Shown: one piece after another, positions 53,526-63,849 of the stretch
Layout: every line of letters begins with the position of its first letter
How positions within the stretch are numbered: the stretch's first letter is position 1
Origin: Sthenelais limicola
Taxonomy: Eukaryota > Annelida > Polychaeta > Phyllodocida > Sigalionidae
DNA: 64,000 nt
NCBI GenBank assembly: GCA_942159475.1
Contig: OW804094.1
Span: 24,040,366-24,104,365 of the forward strand
Reading direction: 5' to 3'
The notes under the pieces: generated by a model
What the model was told of the DNA's origin: nothing
The model's database searches: none
Seen by the model: the letters and a program-made list of their open reading frames with translations, nothing else
Position numbers and translations under genes: made by a program

Positions 53526-53867
53526 TCAAGCAGCACTTTCAAAGAACGAGTAGGCTTACAAATATGAGAGTCTAGGAGACAGCATTGTGCAACAAGGCAT
53601 GCCTGGTACAAGAAAGATGAGATCCTGTTTATTGCTCTTCATTCATTGAAATTCATTGTGCAATATGCCTCAGGTTACCCGGATAGGAACATTTTGAAAA
53701 CAACATCAGAGCTTTTTTTCTGTGAATGGGCCTTTAGTCACGAATGAAATTCACAAATACAGACCATTATAATTATTCGTTCCTATAGGTACAGCTTTTA
53801 GTGCTTTTAGCTAATACAAGCATAAGAATGACGATTTTTTAACATTTCATAGTCATAGTATAAAGAA
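53526..53867. other. Unassigned DNA
   Basis: GCATTGTGCAACAAGGC at 53583 is inverted relative to CCTGTTGCACAATGCC at 52794. This hints at a transposon with GTTGCACAATG ends, now filled with other repeats. Not proven. Confidence 0.35.
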
Positions 53868-54031
53868 AGAACTGTACTCGAGGTTAAGAACTTCTTGTGT
53901 AATTCAATGGCTCTTGTTTACACTTAATTTTGCATCCAATGCGCGACCTGCGGCCGCTTGTTGGATATAAAATAAAGTGTAAACTCAAGCCATTGAATCA
54001 CACTTGTAGTTCTAACCTCTCGTTCAGTTCT
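53868..54031. repeat. 164-bp hairpin with GC-rich loop
   Basis: The arms start AGAACTG and end CAGTTCT. GTTTACACTT/AAGTGTAAAC and ATTCAATGGC/GCCATTGAAT pair, and CATCCAA/TTGGAT closes a 21-base loop (CGCGACCTGCGGCCGC). The arms are imperfect. Confidence 0.88.
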
Positions 54032-54157
54032 GTCTAATGAAGCAGGCTACATTATTTAACCAAGTGTAAACCCAATTCAAGCCCGTCAAATCAGTCAAAT
54101 TTCTTCTATAATTTTTAATTATTTCTATTGAGACAAAGATTATGTCCAGAAACCCTG

Positions 54158-54391
54158 CCTCACATTTTCAGAAAATGTATAATTTGTCTTCAACAATCCT
54201 TTCAAATAACAGAGATTTAAGACAATAATGATGTTCAAAAATTCAGTTTAACACAACCAAACAGATTGGTTGAATTACGGCAATACCAAATATACTCAGA
54301 TATGCACGGTATTGACAACTTTTCAGTCTTAATTTAGCTGAATTGACTAAATATGTAGATCTAATTGTACATTTTCTGAGAATCAGACCTA
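54158..54391 (-). mobile_element. M1b MITE
   Basis: Starts CTCACATTTTCAGAAAATG and ends CTGAGAATCAGACC. Confidence 0.85.
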
Positions 54392-54994
54392 TATATCCCT
54401 CCATGAAACAATGTGTGAGGATATGATATCATGTATTAACCCTTTCTAGAGGGTAATATGAACTGCCATACTACCCCAGCATTATGACAACCACATGAAA
54501 AGAAAGAATTGATCACAGCCTTACTATTTTTTATTTTTTTTGCAAATCGACTTTATTTACCCTGCCCTCTTGGTCTCTGCAATGCTAAACCAACTTTTAT
54601 TATGGTTTCATCGTTTGTGTTATAAGCTGTAGGTTGTACCATATACTCACATAATGAATATAAACATATATAAATTGCTTCACATCTTTTCTTATCTGGA
54701 AGTATAAATACTCATACATATGCACTAAGAAACACAATATTGGTAAACCATATATTACATATCTCTCCATATCTCATGACTGTAAACCATATATCATATA
54801 TCTCTCTCCATATCTCATGACTTAAGTATAACAAATAACCTTGACCGGTAGTGATTTGTCATAATTTACAAAATCTACCAAGCATAGGTAAACCTGCTGA
54901 TTTAAATGATTACAATAAGAGCAAACTCTTCATTTTAAAACCAGAACGACTAGAACGACTATATACTTTCTTTTTAAGGACACTGTAGATTTTA
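54392..54994. other. Unassigned AT-rich DNA
   Basis: Contains two ACCATATATYATATATCTCT copies at about 54748-54810. No gene. Confidence 0.45.
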
Positions 54995-55250
54995 ATTACT
55001 AGATAGATAGATAGATGATCTGTTATTTGTCCAAATGATCCTTATGCGGGATCTGGCTTCCCATGTGTCATTACAGAATAAGGATTAACTGTACTCCTTT
55101 TCTCGCTTACTATTTTACCAATGTTATAGTTCCCTGTAAACTTGGGTTGAACCCGGGAACTCCCAGCATGCTTCGTAATGAGGTGCTCATTACGTTGTCC
55201 TAATTAAGCCCCACAAGAGAGCAAGACGTGGAGAAAGAGCCCTAGTCTAT
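54995..55250 (-). mobile_element. Possible minus-strand retroposon with (ATCT)n tail
   Basis: The minus strand reads CATTTGGACAAATAACAGATC, then ATCTATCTATCT (AGATAGATAGATAGATG at about 54999-55015 on the top strand). A B-box-like GGGTTCAACCC is present but no clear A box. Confidence 0.4.
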
Positions 55251-55290
55251 ATATAGGGGCTACCTCCAACGCATATTGAACACCTTTTCC

Positions 55291-55639
55291 AATAGGGGAC
55301 TTGCAAAGCCGTCATTTTGAATCTTGATTCGCATGGAATTATGGAAGTAATGGTGCAGTATATAATCTATATAAAACATGCCATGTTCAGCATGGAATAT
55401 TTATCAATGCTCTAATGTCAATATCCATGTGTTATACCTGTTTCCATGACACAAGTCCCCATATTTCCCATCATGCATTTAGTTAACATAGATTATTTAT
55501 TAAATATGATATTTGTAAAAGCATTCTTGCACTTTTCGTTAAACATGTTGCCAAATATTTGTAGGTTAAATTTCATCAGAAAGTATCCCAGGATGTACTG
55601 CAACAGACATGCGCAGTGGCACATGCAAGTCCCCTATTG
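55291..55639 (-). mobile_element. M3 MITE, full length
   Basis: ATAGGGGACTTGCAAAGCCG at the left and GGCACATGCAAGTCCCCTAT at the right. 348 bp. Confidence 0.92.
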
Positions 55640-55787
55640 ACTCCATTTCAACCCATTGGACTGTTCACCCCATTAAAGCCGATCCAATTCAACATTTGAA
55701 TAGGGACTTGGGTCGCCTACAACGCTCTAAAATGGACCTTACAACTGGGAAACTAGTAATAAGGATCACAACGGGTCGGATGTGGAT

Positions 55788-55830
55788 GGGTCATATTTTC
55801 AGAAAATGTAAAATTGGCAATCTAACCCGG
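55788..55830 (+). mobile_element. M1 left-end fragment
   Basis: GGGTCATATTTTCAGAAAAT, then GTAAAATTGGCA. The remainder is absent. Confidence 0.7.
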
Positions 55831-55832
55831 AT

Positions 55833-56006
55833 ATTGTGAGAAGGTCACAAGTAGCATATCGGTTGTATTCAGAAAGTGTATTTATAAGAAGCTTATCGAA
55901 ATTCAAATACAAATGCCAAATTGTGAGAGGGTCATAAGTAGCATATCGGTAGTATTCAGAAAGTTTATCTATAAGAAGCTTACGAAAACCCAAATACAAA
56001 TGCCAC
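55833..56006 (+). repeat. Tandem duplication, 87-bp period
   Basis: ATTGTGAGARGGTCAYAAGT at 55833 and again at 55920. Two units with about 90% agreement. Confidence 0.88.
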
Positions 56007-56384
56007 AGGATTGAGGACAGATTTGCTTGCATTGATTATGCTAATAATAATATTGGATGAGTATGACGGAAATTGAGAAGACAGCATTATCATATAAGCT
56101 AATTCTCTTTGATATGTCATATTATATTCAGTATTGTCTACATTGTCAGAACGTACTGTATACTACATGCACATGAGAACCGTTTACGTAAAGCACATAA
56201 TAGTATTATGTAATGAGCCTTGGTTAACACTGGCGAGGAGAAATAACGGCAACAAGATCGAATCTAGATTGCAATTACTCTGTTTAATATGACGATAGAC
56301 ATTTGGCATAGCAGAAACATGTACATGAGAATAAAGGTGTTGTACAAAAGTACAAATGCTTGCGCAGCGTGCGCGTACATATTA
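56007..56384. other. Unassigned DNA
   Basis: Nothing recognised. Confidence 0.45.
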
Positions 56385-56502
56385 TAGCATTAATACCCTC
56401 GGTTTTGGGTGGTCTGGGTGGTCTGTTGCCTGGTGGACAATTCGAGGGGCGTTAGGTAACAGACCACTTAGACCATCCAAAACCGAGGGTATTAGTGCTT
56501 TT
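56385..56502. repeat. 118-bp hairpin
   Basis: The core arms 56391-56431 and 56454-56494 agree at 37 of 41 positions (TACCCTCGGTTTTGG / CCAAAACCGAGGGTA). A 22-base loop joins them. Confidence 0.92.
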
Positions 56503-56672
56503 AGACCCGGTTTGGTCAGATTCGACTGTTATTTACCACTTACTTACTTTTATTTACCAGTTCTTTTGATGTCTATAACCCCCATTCCTTACCGGAAGTT
56601 GCCAGAAGTGATTGCCATGGTCTATTGTGACAAAAATACACCCCAGAATCTGATCAAACTGGGTCTAAAAGC
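56497..56672. repeat. Second inverted pair beside the hairpin
   Basis: GCTTTTAGACCCGGTTTGGT at 56497-56523 pairs with 56646-56672 at 25 of 27 positions. The left arm overlaps the outer edge of the hairpin. Confidence 0.85.
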
Positions 56673-57050
56673 CTATATCATATAACGTGTAAGCAGTTCA
56701 AGACAAGTAGAGTTAGGACATGGCATTACACATAGAATTAGATATCATGCAACCAAGAGAGGTAAACAAGAAAGGCATTGTCTGGTGGACCTCCTTTTGA
56801 GATGATCACGACCTCTTTGTCAAAACTAAACTCTTATGGCAAACACAAATTTTTTTATCTTTATCTTATCCTAAAATGCTGAGTAATATATAGTAAGAAT
56901 AATAGATATATATAGACTCCATAATCAGATAACTGTAAACTATATTTTTCTTTATTTTTCTTGCAAAGCTGGTTTATAACTGACGTTGGTTAGAAACAAT
57001 TATCATCGTTTCGTAGCATTAAGATTAATACAACAAAGCATTTGATAAGT
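56673..57050. other. Unassigned DNA
   Basis: Nothing recognised. Confidence 0.45.
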
Positions 57051-57289
57051 GGGTCAGATTTTCAGAAAATGTACAATTGGCAGCTCTACACATTTAGGAA
57101 ATTCTCCTAAATTAGACTAGAAAATGAAGAATAACGGGTATATCTGAGTATATTTGGTATCACATTGATTTATAGTAACAGTTCTGTTAAGTTAAACAAT
57201 TTGCAATTTGAAGCGCACTTTTGTCTTAAATGTGGGTTATTTGAGGGGATTGGTGAAGATGAATTGTACATTTTCTGAAAATCTGACCC
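57051..57289 (+). mobile_element. M1b MITE, full length
   Basis: GGGTCAGATTTTCAGAAAAT at the left and GAAAATCTGACCC at the right. Confidence 0.92.
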
Positions 57290-57321
57290 ATGTATCATGC
57301 AACAGGTTATGGAGACATAAC

Positions 57322-57714
57322 ATATGTGATGTGTTCCAGTAAAGTAGCAAAATTGATAATTTTCAAAGTGTTTTTTCCACAAAATATCTGTATTGAAATG
57401 TTCTGATTCTTGGAGGGTTTAGCACTTATAGTCATATGAATCAATGTAACAAATTTCGAGACATTATATTATATCCATGCGTTTTGCGTTTCGTATGGAG
57501 TATATTTAGTTACTTTACTGCTAATTACCCAACCAGAAACATTAAAAACATTTCTTTTTCAAAAAATGAATATATTAAACTTAAAATATAGAAATACTTA
57601 TAAGGTTTCCTAGTGTTTACTATCATTGGAATCAGCGTGATCTCCTCTTTTCAAATACGATGATATCTCAAAATCCATATTTATGACTTATTTTCCTAAT
57701 ACGGATCACATATG
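57322..57714 (+). mobile_element. M2 MITE
   Basis: ATATGTGATGTGTTCCAG to CTAATACGGATCACATA. Short deletions at both inner ends remove the GTCGCAAAA motif in part. Confidence 0.9.
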
Positions 57715-57754
57715 GAAACATACATTAAGCTTGTGTTAGTTCCAGGAACTCTAT

Positions 57755-57863
57755 TATATCTGAGTATACTTGTTGAAGCTTTTTAAAGCTATTTTTTGTC
57801 TTAAATGTGGGTTATTTGAGAGGATTGGTGAAGGTGAATTGTACAATTTCGGAAGATCTAACC
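57755..57863 (+). mobile_element. M1b MITE, right half
   Basis: TATATCTGAGTATACTTG onward. Ends TTTCGGAAGATCTAACCC. Confidence 0.75.
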
Positions 57864-57977
57864 CTTAATCACGTTTCCTTCTCTCCTGATGGTGGACACT
57901 TAATCCAGAGTTGATTAAAAGTCAGCTGCTGGTCCTGTGGGTCACTCACTACCCAAGGCACTTATAGATACTCATAT

Positions 57978-58203
57978 GGGTCAAATTTTCAGAAAATGTA
58001 CAATTCGCCCTCACCAATCCTCTCAAATAATCCACATTTAAGACAATAATGAGCTTCAAAATGCAGTTTAACATAACAGAACTGATACTTTAAATCAACG
58101 CGACACCAAATATGCTCAAATAGACCTGGTATTCATCATTTTTCAGCCTAATTTCCTAAATGTGTAAAGCAGTCAATTGTACATTTTCTGAAAATCTGAC
58201 TCA
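57978..58203 (-). mobile_element. M1b MITE
   Basis: Ends are GGGTCAAATTTTCAG and GAAAATCTGACTC. Confidence 0.88.
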
Positions 58204-58504
58204 CCTAACGTTTATCTGTGGCAAGAGGGATGCAGGCCTAGCCAAGGTGTCAGGTGTTGGCTCGTGTTAGCTCAGATAGGAATGTCCATTAGCCTTTGCT
58301 TACTGAGATAATAGATTTATAGTGACTTTTATAGGTGCATTCTCAGCGATTATAAAAAAAACATATCTTACCAAATTCACTCATTATTATGACTTATATA
58401 CGAATGGATTTATCAATATTCTACTGATGTGTATCAATACAAGAATTTGAAGACTAATCACAGAGGGGAGCCTCCATGAAAAATAACACAATGAGAAGTA
58501 TATT
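58204..58504. other. Unassigned DNA
   Basis: Nothing recognised. Confidence 0.45.
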
Positions 58505-58739
58505 GGTCAGATTTTCAAAAAATGTACAATTAGCAGCTGTACACATTTAGTAAATTCTGCTAAATTAGGCTGCAATTTGGTCAATACTGGGTAAATTTGG
58601 GTACATTTGGCATTGCATGGATTTTAGCAATATGTTGGGTTAGGTTGAACTGTATTTTGAACTTTATTTCTATCTGAAATTTGGGTTATTTCAGAAGATT
58701 GGCGAAGGTGAATTGTACATTTTCTGAAAATCTGACCCA
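58505..58739 (+). mobile_element. M1 MITE, full length
   Basis: Close to the copy at 16494: both have ACTGGGTAAATT and TTTCAGAAGATTGGCG. The two are likely sister copies. Confidence 0.92.
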
Positions 58740-59218
58740 TGTGCGTGATCAGTCGGATTTTGATCATGTCACCCTCTTACGGCGTTTAAGTGATTGAATG
58801 ACCGGGAAAGAACCAAACCTGTCTGTGAGGCTTAGCTGAAAAAAATTCTGATAATGGCTTGACTTAAGTGCAATGCTAACCTTACCATTGTTATATCCAG
58901 GATATAGGTGATTTTTTTTAATGGATGAAGCAGTTTGATGAAATAAATGAAATAAAAGAATGAAATATAAAAGAATATTAAAACCTCTTTTCATCAGGAA
59001 TAAATCGTAGAAAATTGAATTCTTATAAATGAAACATGTTTGAATTATATCTCACATTACAGCTTGTATTGTTCCCCACAAATAATTTGTAAGTTCTAAG
59101 CTACTGCCATTTATTATCTATGAGAAAACTCCAGTTTAATGTGTTTACAAGACAAAATTCGAAAAAGAATCAGTAGTAGAATCTTAAGTTTTGAAGTACC
59201 ATATCTCAGCGTCTATTC
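58740..59218. other. Unassigned DNA
   Basis: Nothing recognised. Confidence 0.45.
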
Positions 59219-59450
59219 AATTCAATTCAATTCAATTCAAGAATTCTTTATTCTGTCTTGATCTTATTACAACATGGTAGTCCGACTATCTACACAAACG
59301 CGAGATAATATTCATAATGCTGTTGGAATTCACAGAGTCTAGTTTCATGAGGTAGATGAGCACATTGATTATAGTGCGTGACAAGTAGTTCCTATTTTAG
59401 TAGGAATTGTATGTTGAGCCAGTCTTACGATTAACAACAGTAGAGATGTC
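59219..59450 (-). mobile_element. Possible minus-strand retroposon with (TTGAA)n tail
   Basis: The minus strand reads AGAATAAAGAATTC and then TTGAATTGAATTGAATTG. Complement of the tail type at 6924 and 39549. Confidence 0.5.
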
Positions 59451-59482
59451 AACGAACTATTAATGGCAAAGACACACATGCC

Positions 59483-60869
59483 ATATGTGATGTGTTCCAG
59501 GAAAATTAGTCACAAGTCGCAAAAATTGTATTTTTCGAAGAGTTTATTTTACAAGATCACTCTATTGGAATATTCTGACATTTGGCGAGTTTATCACCCA
59601 TCGATGTATCAATCGATGTATCAAATCTCAGGACACTGTATGAAATATATCCTTTCGTTTTAAAGGTCCTTATATGGACTATATTTAGTTACTTTACTGT
59701 TTACTCCCCCCAGAAATATTGCAATTTTTTTTTCAAAAAATATAAATATTAAACTTAAAATCTAGAAATACGTATTAGATTATTAAACTGTTTACTATCG
59801 TTGGAAATGGCTTGATCTCTTCTTTTCTAATATAATGGAAAAACTTGTGAACATAATAATCTGAAAAGCATTGCACATAAGTATTGTATGGTAAAGTTTT
59901 CAAAAGGATATTACTGTACGGTTACCTACAGTTGAAGCACGGTATGACTAAAAGACGCACAGCACCGAAAACCCGCACAGCATCCGCACAGCACCCGCAC
60001 AGCACCGTCGCTACTTGCACGACTAATATTAGACGTACCTCTTCACAGATTTTCACATGAAATATTCAATTTATAACCGAGAAATTTTAGGATATCAATA
60101 ATGATTGGTGGAACTCAAAAACTAGTAAATATGGGATTGAATAGCTGAATAGTTGTACTGTAATTAACTGTCGAAGTTGCAAACACTTACTGTGATGTTT
60201 AAAAAGAAGCCAGGACAAGTAAAGCGCAAGAGGACAGCAAAACAACTATATCTGAGAGATATTAAATAGAAAAAAATACCACTAATAGAAGGTCTGACTG
60301 TCCTAACTTAAAGTGGCTAGGATGCCTTAGCAACATAAACAGGAGATACCTTGTTTATTACCTTGAATAATGGTCCAACTTATGTATGTACATGTTTAAG
60401 GTTAAAATGTTAATTTGCTGAGATATGGATACATATGGAAGCATGATGTTCTACTTTTAGATTATAACCTTTTTTTCCTAAAACCGTAGCCTGTATCTTC
60501 ATATTTCTTTCTCTAGGGTGAAACAAAAGTATTATATATCCAACCAGATGAGCAGAAGGAGTGGCCTGTGAAATTATAAATCCTGTGTGAGATCACTTTT
60601 GTGATTGACGAGGGTCCCATGACATAAGTATTATATTATTATGGTGTCTGTGTGTTCAAATGATAAGAACATAATTATTTTTTCAAATGAAATTTTCCAC
60701 GAGATGAGAAAATGGGTACGATGTAAAATTTGTGTTATCGACCCAAGGAGACAAGAAGTTTTGTTGACATATTGAATAAAAGTGGTTTATATAAAAAAAA
60801 ATATAATGGAATCTCACAATCTGTTTTTTTGTGACCTATGACTCATTTTCCTAAAACACATCACATATA
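59483..60869 (+). mobile_element. M2 MITE split by a ~960-bp retroposed insert
   Basis: The left part is 59483-59840 (ATATGTGATGTGTTCCAGG). The right part is 60800-60869 (to CTAAAACACATCACATAT). The two halves join cleanly across the insert. Confidence 0.88.
59841..60799 (+). mobile_element. Retroposed insert with exon-like 3' end
   Basis: It lies between two copies of AATATAATGGAA (59829-59840, 60800-60811) and ends GAATAAAAGTGGTTTATAT plus As, so it was reverse-transcribed from RNA. Near 60515, TTTCTTTCTCTAG looks like a splice acceptor. It is followed by a short frame GETKVLYIQPDEQKEWPVKL and a TAA. That suggests a copy of an incompletely spliced mRNA 3' end. A (CGCACAGCAC)n patch lies at about 59954-60010. 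Confidence 0.65.
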
Positions 60870-62147
60870 TGAAACAAACGGGTATTAAGTCCTCTTGAGC
60901 TGGTTTAATATTATCTAAGCTCTAACTATTATATATCTGGAGTTGTTTACAAAAAGGTGAAAGCATGTCTCCCTAGCGGCGATTTTGGAACTTTTCCAAT
61001 GGTAAAATTTAACTTGACTTCCAAGGAAGATTTAAAATCGTTTATTATAGAAAATATACATTAAGAACTTAATTGGAAAGTAATTGACAATGGTTTTTAT
61101 AATCATACCTATATAACATATCAGATTAATGAGTTTTTCTAAAAAAAAACCTATTTGCTACATTTAATAAAAAAGAGATTTGTATAGAAAAACTTCCATA
61201 TTTATGTGAGGTGCTGGCAAATAAGCATCTTGTTGATTTCGAGATTTAAACTTCTTAAGAAATTTTGTATAACACCTTCCCCCTAGGCGGTTTTTCTCCT
61301 TGATCCAAAAATTACCAAAGACAATTTTTTGTGTTATTTATTTAAGGCCAAAATTGATTAATCTTTTATATCAAAGCTCAGAATTTGTAGAATATGGATC
61401 TCTAATTAGGAAACCCTGTGCCATGGTCTAAACAGTGATGAAAATGCACTGTTGTGTTGACTGTTTTACCAAAATAAAATCGTCTTCAGAAACGTTTAGA
61501 TCAGTCACGGCTCAGTGAGTAGCAGCAGTTTCTCCATAGCATTATGCGTCCTTGGGAATGTGTTGTTAACGGTTTTGTTAACACCTGCATCTTCAAATGG
61601 ACAGTTTCGAATGCAATTTTGTAAACGGTGCATTACAGTTTAGGGTGTTTTGGGGTTCTGATTCGTCATGCTTACCATGTATTGGTCTTACTTTGGGAAC
61701 CTATGATTGTACCTATAAATTGTCCTCTTGACTGATCAACTGACTATGTAAGTCCTTATTGTAATTTATAATAATATTTGTTTATTCTAGAACAACATAA
61801 GTTCTTCTTCTGATGTTGATGTAACAAGATTAATCACCTTCGATGTACATTATCACTTTATTTCTTGAATCTGTACTACTGAGAATAATATCCTTGTGAT
61901 GGAATGTATTTGCAGAACAAACAACGAAACAAACATATTTTTTGGGCAAAAGCTTTTATTCAGAGAGCACCAAACTCCAAGTTATAATTTTCGTAGCATC
62001 GAGACAGTACAATATATATATGTGTCGGTGCAGGTTAACAATTCTTTCCGTAAAGGTTGTATTACATAAATATAAGTTTCCTAATTATTACTCCATACAT
62101 ATATTGTACACTTTGCTGTATAAGAATACAATCAATCTATATTACAA
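60870..62147. other. Unassigned 1.3-kb stretch
   Basis: AT-rich and low in known repeats. It may be intergenic or 3'-flanking DNA of the minus-strand gene to the right. Confidence 0.4.
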
Positions 62148-62561
62148 TTGTGATTCGTTTTAGGAAAATGAGCCATAAGTTGCAAAATATGGATTTTGAG
62201 ATATCACCATATTTGAAAAGAGGAGATCAAGGTGATTTCAATGAGAGTAAACTTAGGGACACCTTATATGTATTTTTATATGTTTAGTTTGATATTTCTA
62301 TTTTTGAAAAAAAAAGTTTGCAATGTTTCTGGATGGATAATTACCAGTAAAGTAACTAAATATACCCCATATGAAGGCCTTCAAAACGCAAAGCTATATT
62401 TGATACAATGTCCTGAAATTTGTTACATGGACTTACATGACTATAAGTGCTAAATACCCGAAAAATCAGAACATTTCAATAAAGAAATCTTGTGAATAAA
62501 TCACTTTGAAAAATATCAATTTTGCGACTTATGACTCATTTTCCTGGAACACATCACAATT
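62148..62561 (-). mobile_element. M2 MITE, full length
   Basis: TGTGATTCGTTTTAGG to CCTGGAACACATCACA. 414 bp. Open frames across it are artefacts. Confidence 0.93.
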
Positions 62562-62617
62562 GTTAAGATGATAATGGATGATGATACGGGCTCAGAGGGG
62601 ATACATTTCTCATCACT

Positions 62618-62623
62618 TTTATT
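62618..62623 (-). promoter_or_regulatory. Possible poly(A) signal of the minus-strand gene
   Basis: AATAAA on the minus strand, about 180 nt after the candidate stop codon. Confidence 0.4.
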
Positions 62624-62798
62624 TTGTATTATATCATCTTGTACTGAGTTTGTTTCTTCTGGTTTCTACTAGCTCTGTAGCATGGTATGCACCGGAAGAC
62701 CAGATTCTAAATATGATAGGCATTATAAAATGTGTGGCTGCATGTGCAGATTTGGACATCTTGGTTTGGTTTTGTCAGTATCTTCTTTGAAGGTCGCC

Positions 62799-62849
62799 CT
62801 ACAACTTCAATCCTGTGAGCTTTATGTCCGTAGCAATTAGCAGATTTCC
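62799..62849 (-). CDS. Candidate terminal exon, unidentified gene
   Basis: On the minus strand a good acceptor (TTCTTGTATTCATTTTTAG) is followed by 16 codons (GNLLIATDIKLTGLKL) and TAG. Its phase 0 start fits the phase 0 end of the upstream exon at 63773-63849. It would give the C-terminus of the protein, but I do not recognise the family. A second frame is also open for 46 codons from the same acceptor, so the reading frame rests on the phase match. Confidence 0.45.
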   Translation of the reverse strand, partial: GNLLIATDIKLTGLKL

Positions 62850-63410
62850 CTAAAAATGAATACAAGAAAATAAAGAGATGAATGTGATAATGTCACAGAC
62901 AAAATTGTTTAAGATGTTTTCTTCATTTTCTAAACCAAATAAGGAAAACGCTTAGATTAAAATTGGATTTATCTTCCTTGGAGTGAGGGGAATGTGTAGT
63001 GAACACTTGAGTAATACCACATGTAACACTTTTTAAAATGTTGATGTTATGTTGAAGGTTCTCTATGATGATTTGAAAATTTGACCCTCGTGAGCAGAAA
63101 ATTCTCAGCCATCTAGGATTTGAAGGTCAAAGCAAGGTCAAATCATCAAACTGATATCACATATGAATTCCTCAAACCCCAAAACCCTAATAAGCATATA
63201 TACTGGACTGCATGGTAGGCCAAACCATTGAAATATAAATTGTCATATTGGTTAATGGTGGCCATTTTGGGTTTTTGGCTCTCACAGGGTTTTCCCCGCA
63301 CTTTAGTGAGGGTCGCCCCCGCTCATTTTTTATTTGCCCTTCATAGATGTCAAATCCACTGAGAAACAAACCTTCGCTCTCAACGGTCACAGAAGTGCTC
63401 CAGATTACCC

Positions 63411-63506
63411 AACTGTATATTTTGAACTTTATTTTTTTCTGAAATTTGGGTTATTTGAGAAGATTGGCGAAGTTTTATTGTACATTTTCTGAAAATCTGA
63501 TTCATA
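63411..63506 (+). mobile_element. M1 MITE, right half
   Basis: CCAACTGTATATTTTGAAC onward. Ends TTTCTGAAAATCTGATTC. It lies within the candidate intron. Confidence 0.78.
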
Positions 63507-63509
63507 TGT

Positions 63510-63720
63510 TCAACACAATGAACAATGAAGTTCTAATAATCAATTGAGGACATTGACATTGAGATATGGGCTCACAGGTGATAATCCAATACAGAATAAC
63601 CATGGTCTTCCGCCCACCGCTGTGTCTATCTAGACCTTACTCTATTTAACAAAGTCCAAAGTAAGACCAAAGGTCAAGATCAGAAACAAAATTAAATGAA
63701 ATAAATTTAGAAATTCCTCT
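63510..63720 (+). repeat. Dispersed repeat R3, copy 2
   Basis: Longer than copy 1 at 19797. It includes GCTGTGTCTATCTAGACC, which copy 1 lacks. Also within the candidate intron. Confidence 0.8.
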
Positions 63721-63772
63721 AACACATCATATCGTTCCCCAAAGTTTTATTAACGAAAAGGTGATTACTTAC

Positions 63773-63849
63773 ATTGTTTAGAGTGAGTACAGGACGTTCA
63801 AATGAAATCTCACGAAAACCAGGAATATCAATTCCCTTTCCAACTACAT
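63773..63849 (-). CDS. Candidate internal exon, unidentified gene
   Basis: 77 bp on the minus strand, with an acceptor AACCCTCTTGTTGCAG before it and a consensus donor GTAAGTAATC after it. It completes one split codon (second and third bases AT) and then encodes VVGKGIDIPGFREISFERPV and LTLNN. There are no stops in this frame and the composition is protein-like. Upstream exons would lie beyond 64000. I do not recognise the product; the piece looks like part of a soluble beta-rich domain, which is a guess. Confidence 0.6.

Noticed and set aside
55141..55170. Possible tRNA B box GGGTTCAACCC (minus strand)
   Set aside because: No A box at the right distance and no cloverleaf. Reported only as part of a possible retroposon.
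62690..62849. Alternative 46-codon frame KSANCYGHKAHRIEVVGRP from the same acceptor
   Set aside because: It does not match the phase of the upstream exon. Kept in mind only as a rival reading.
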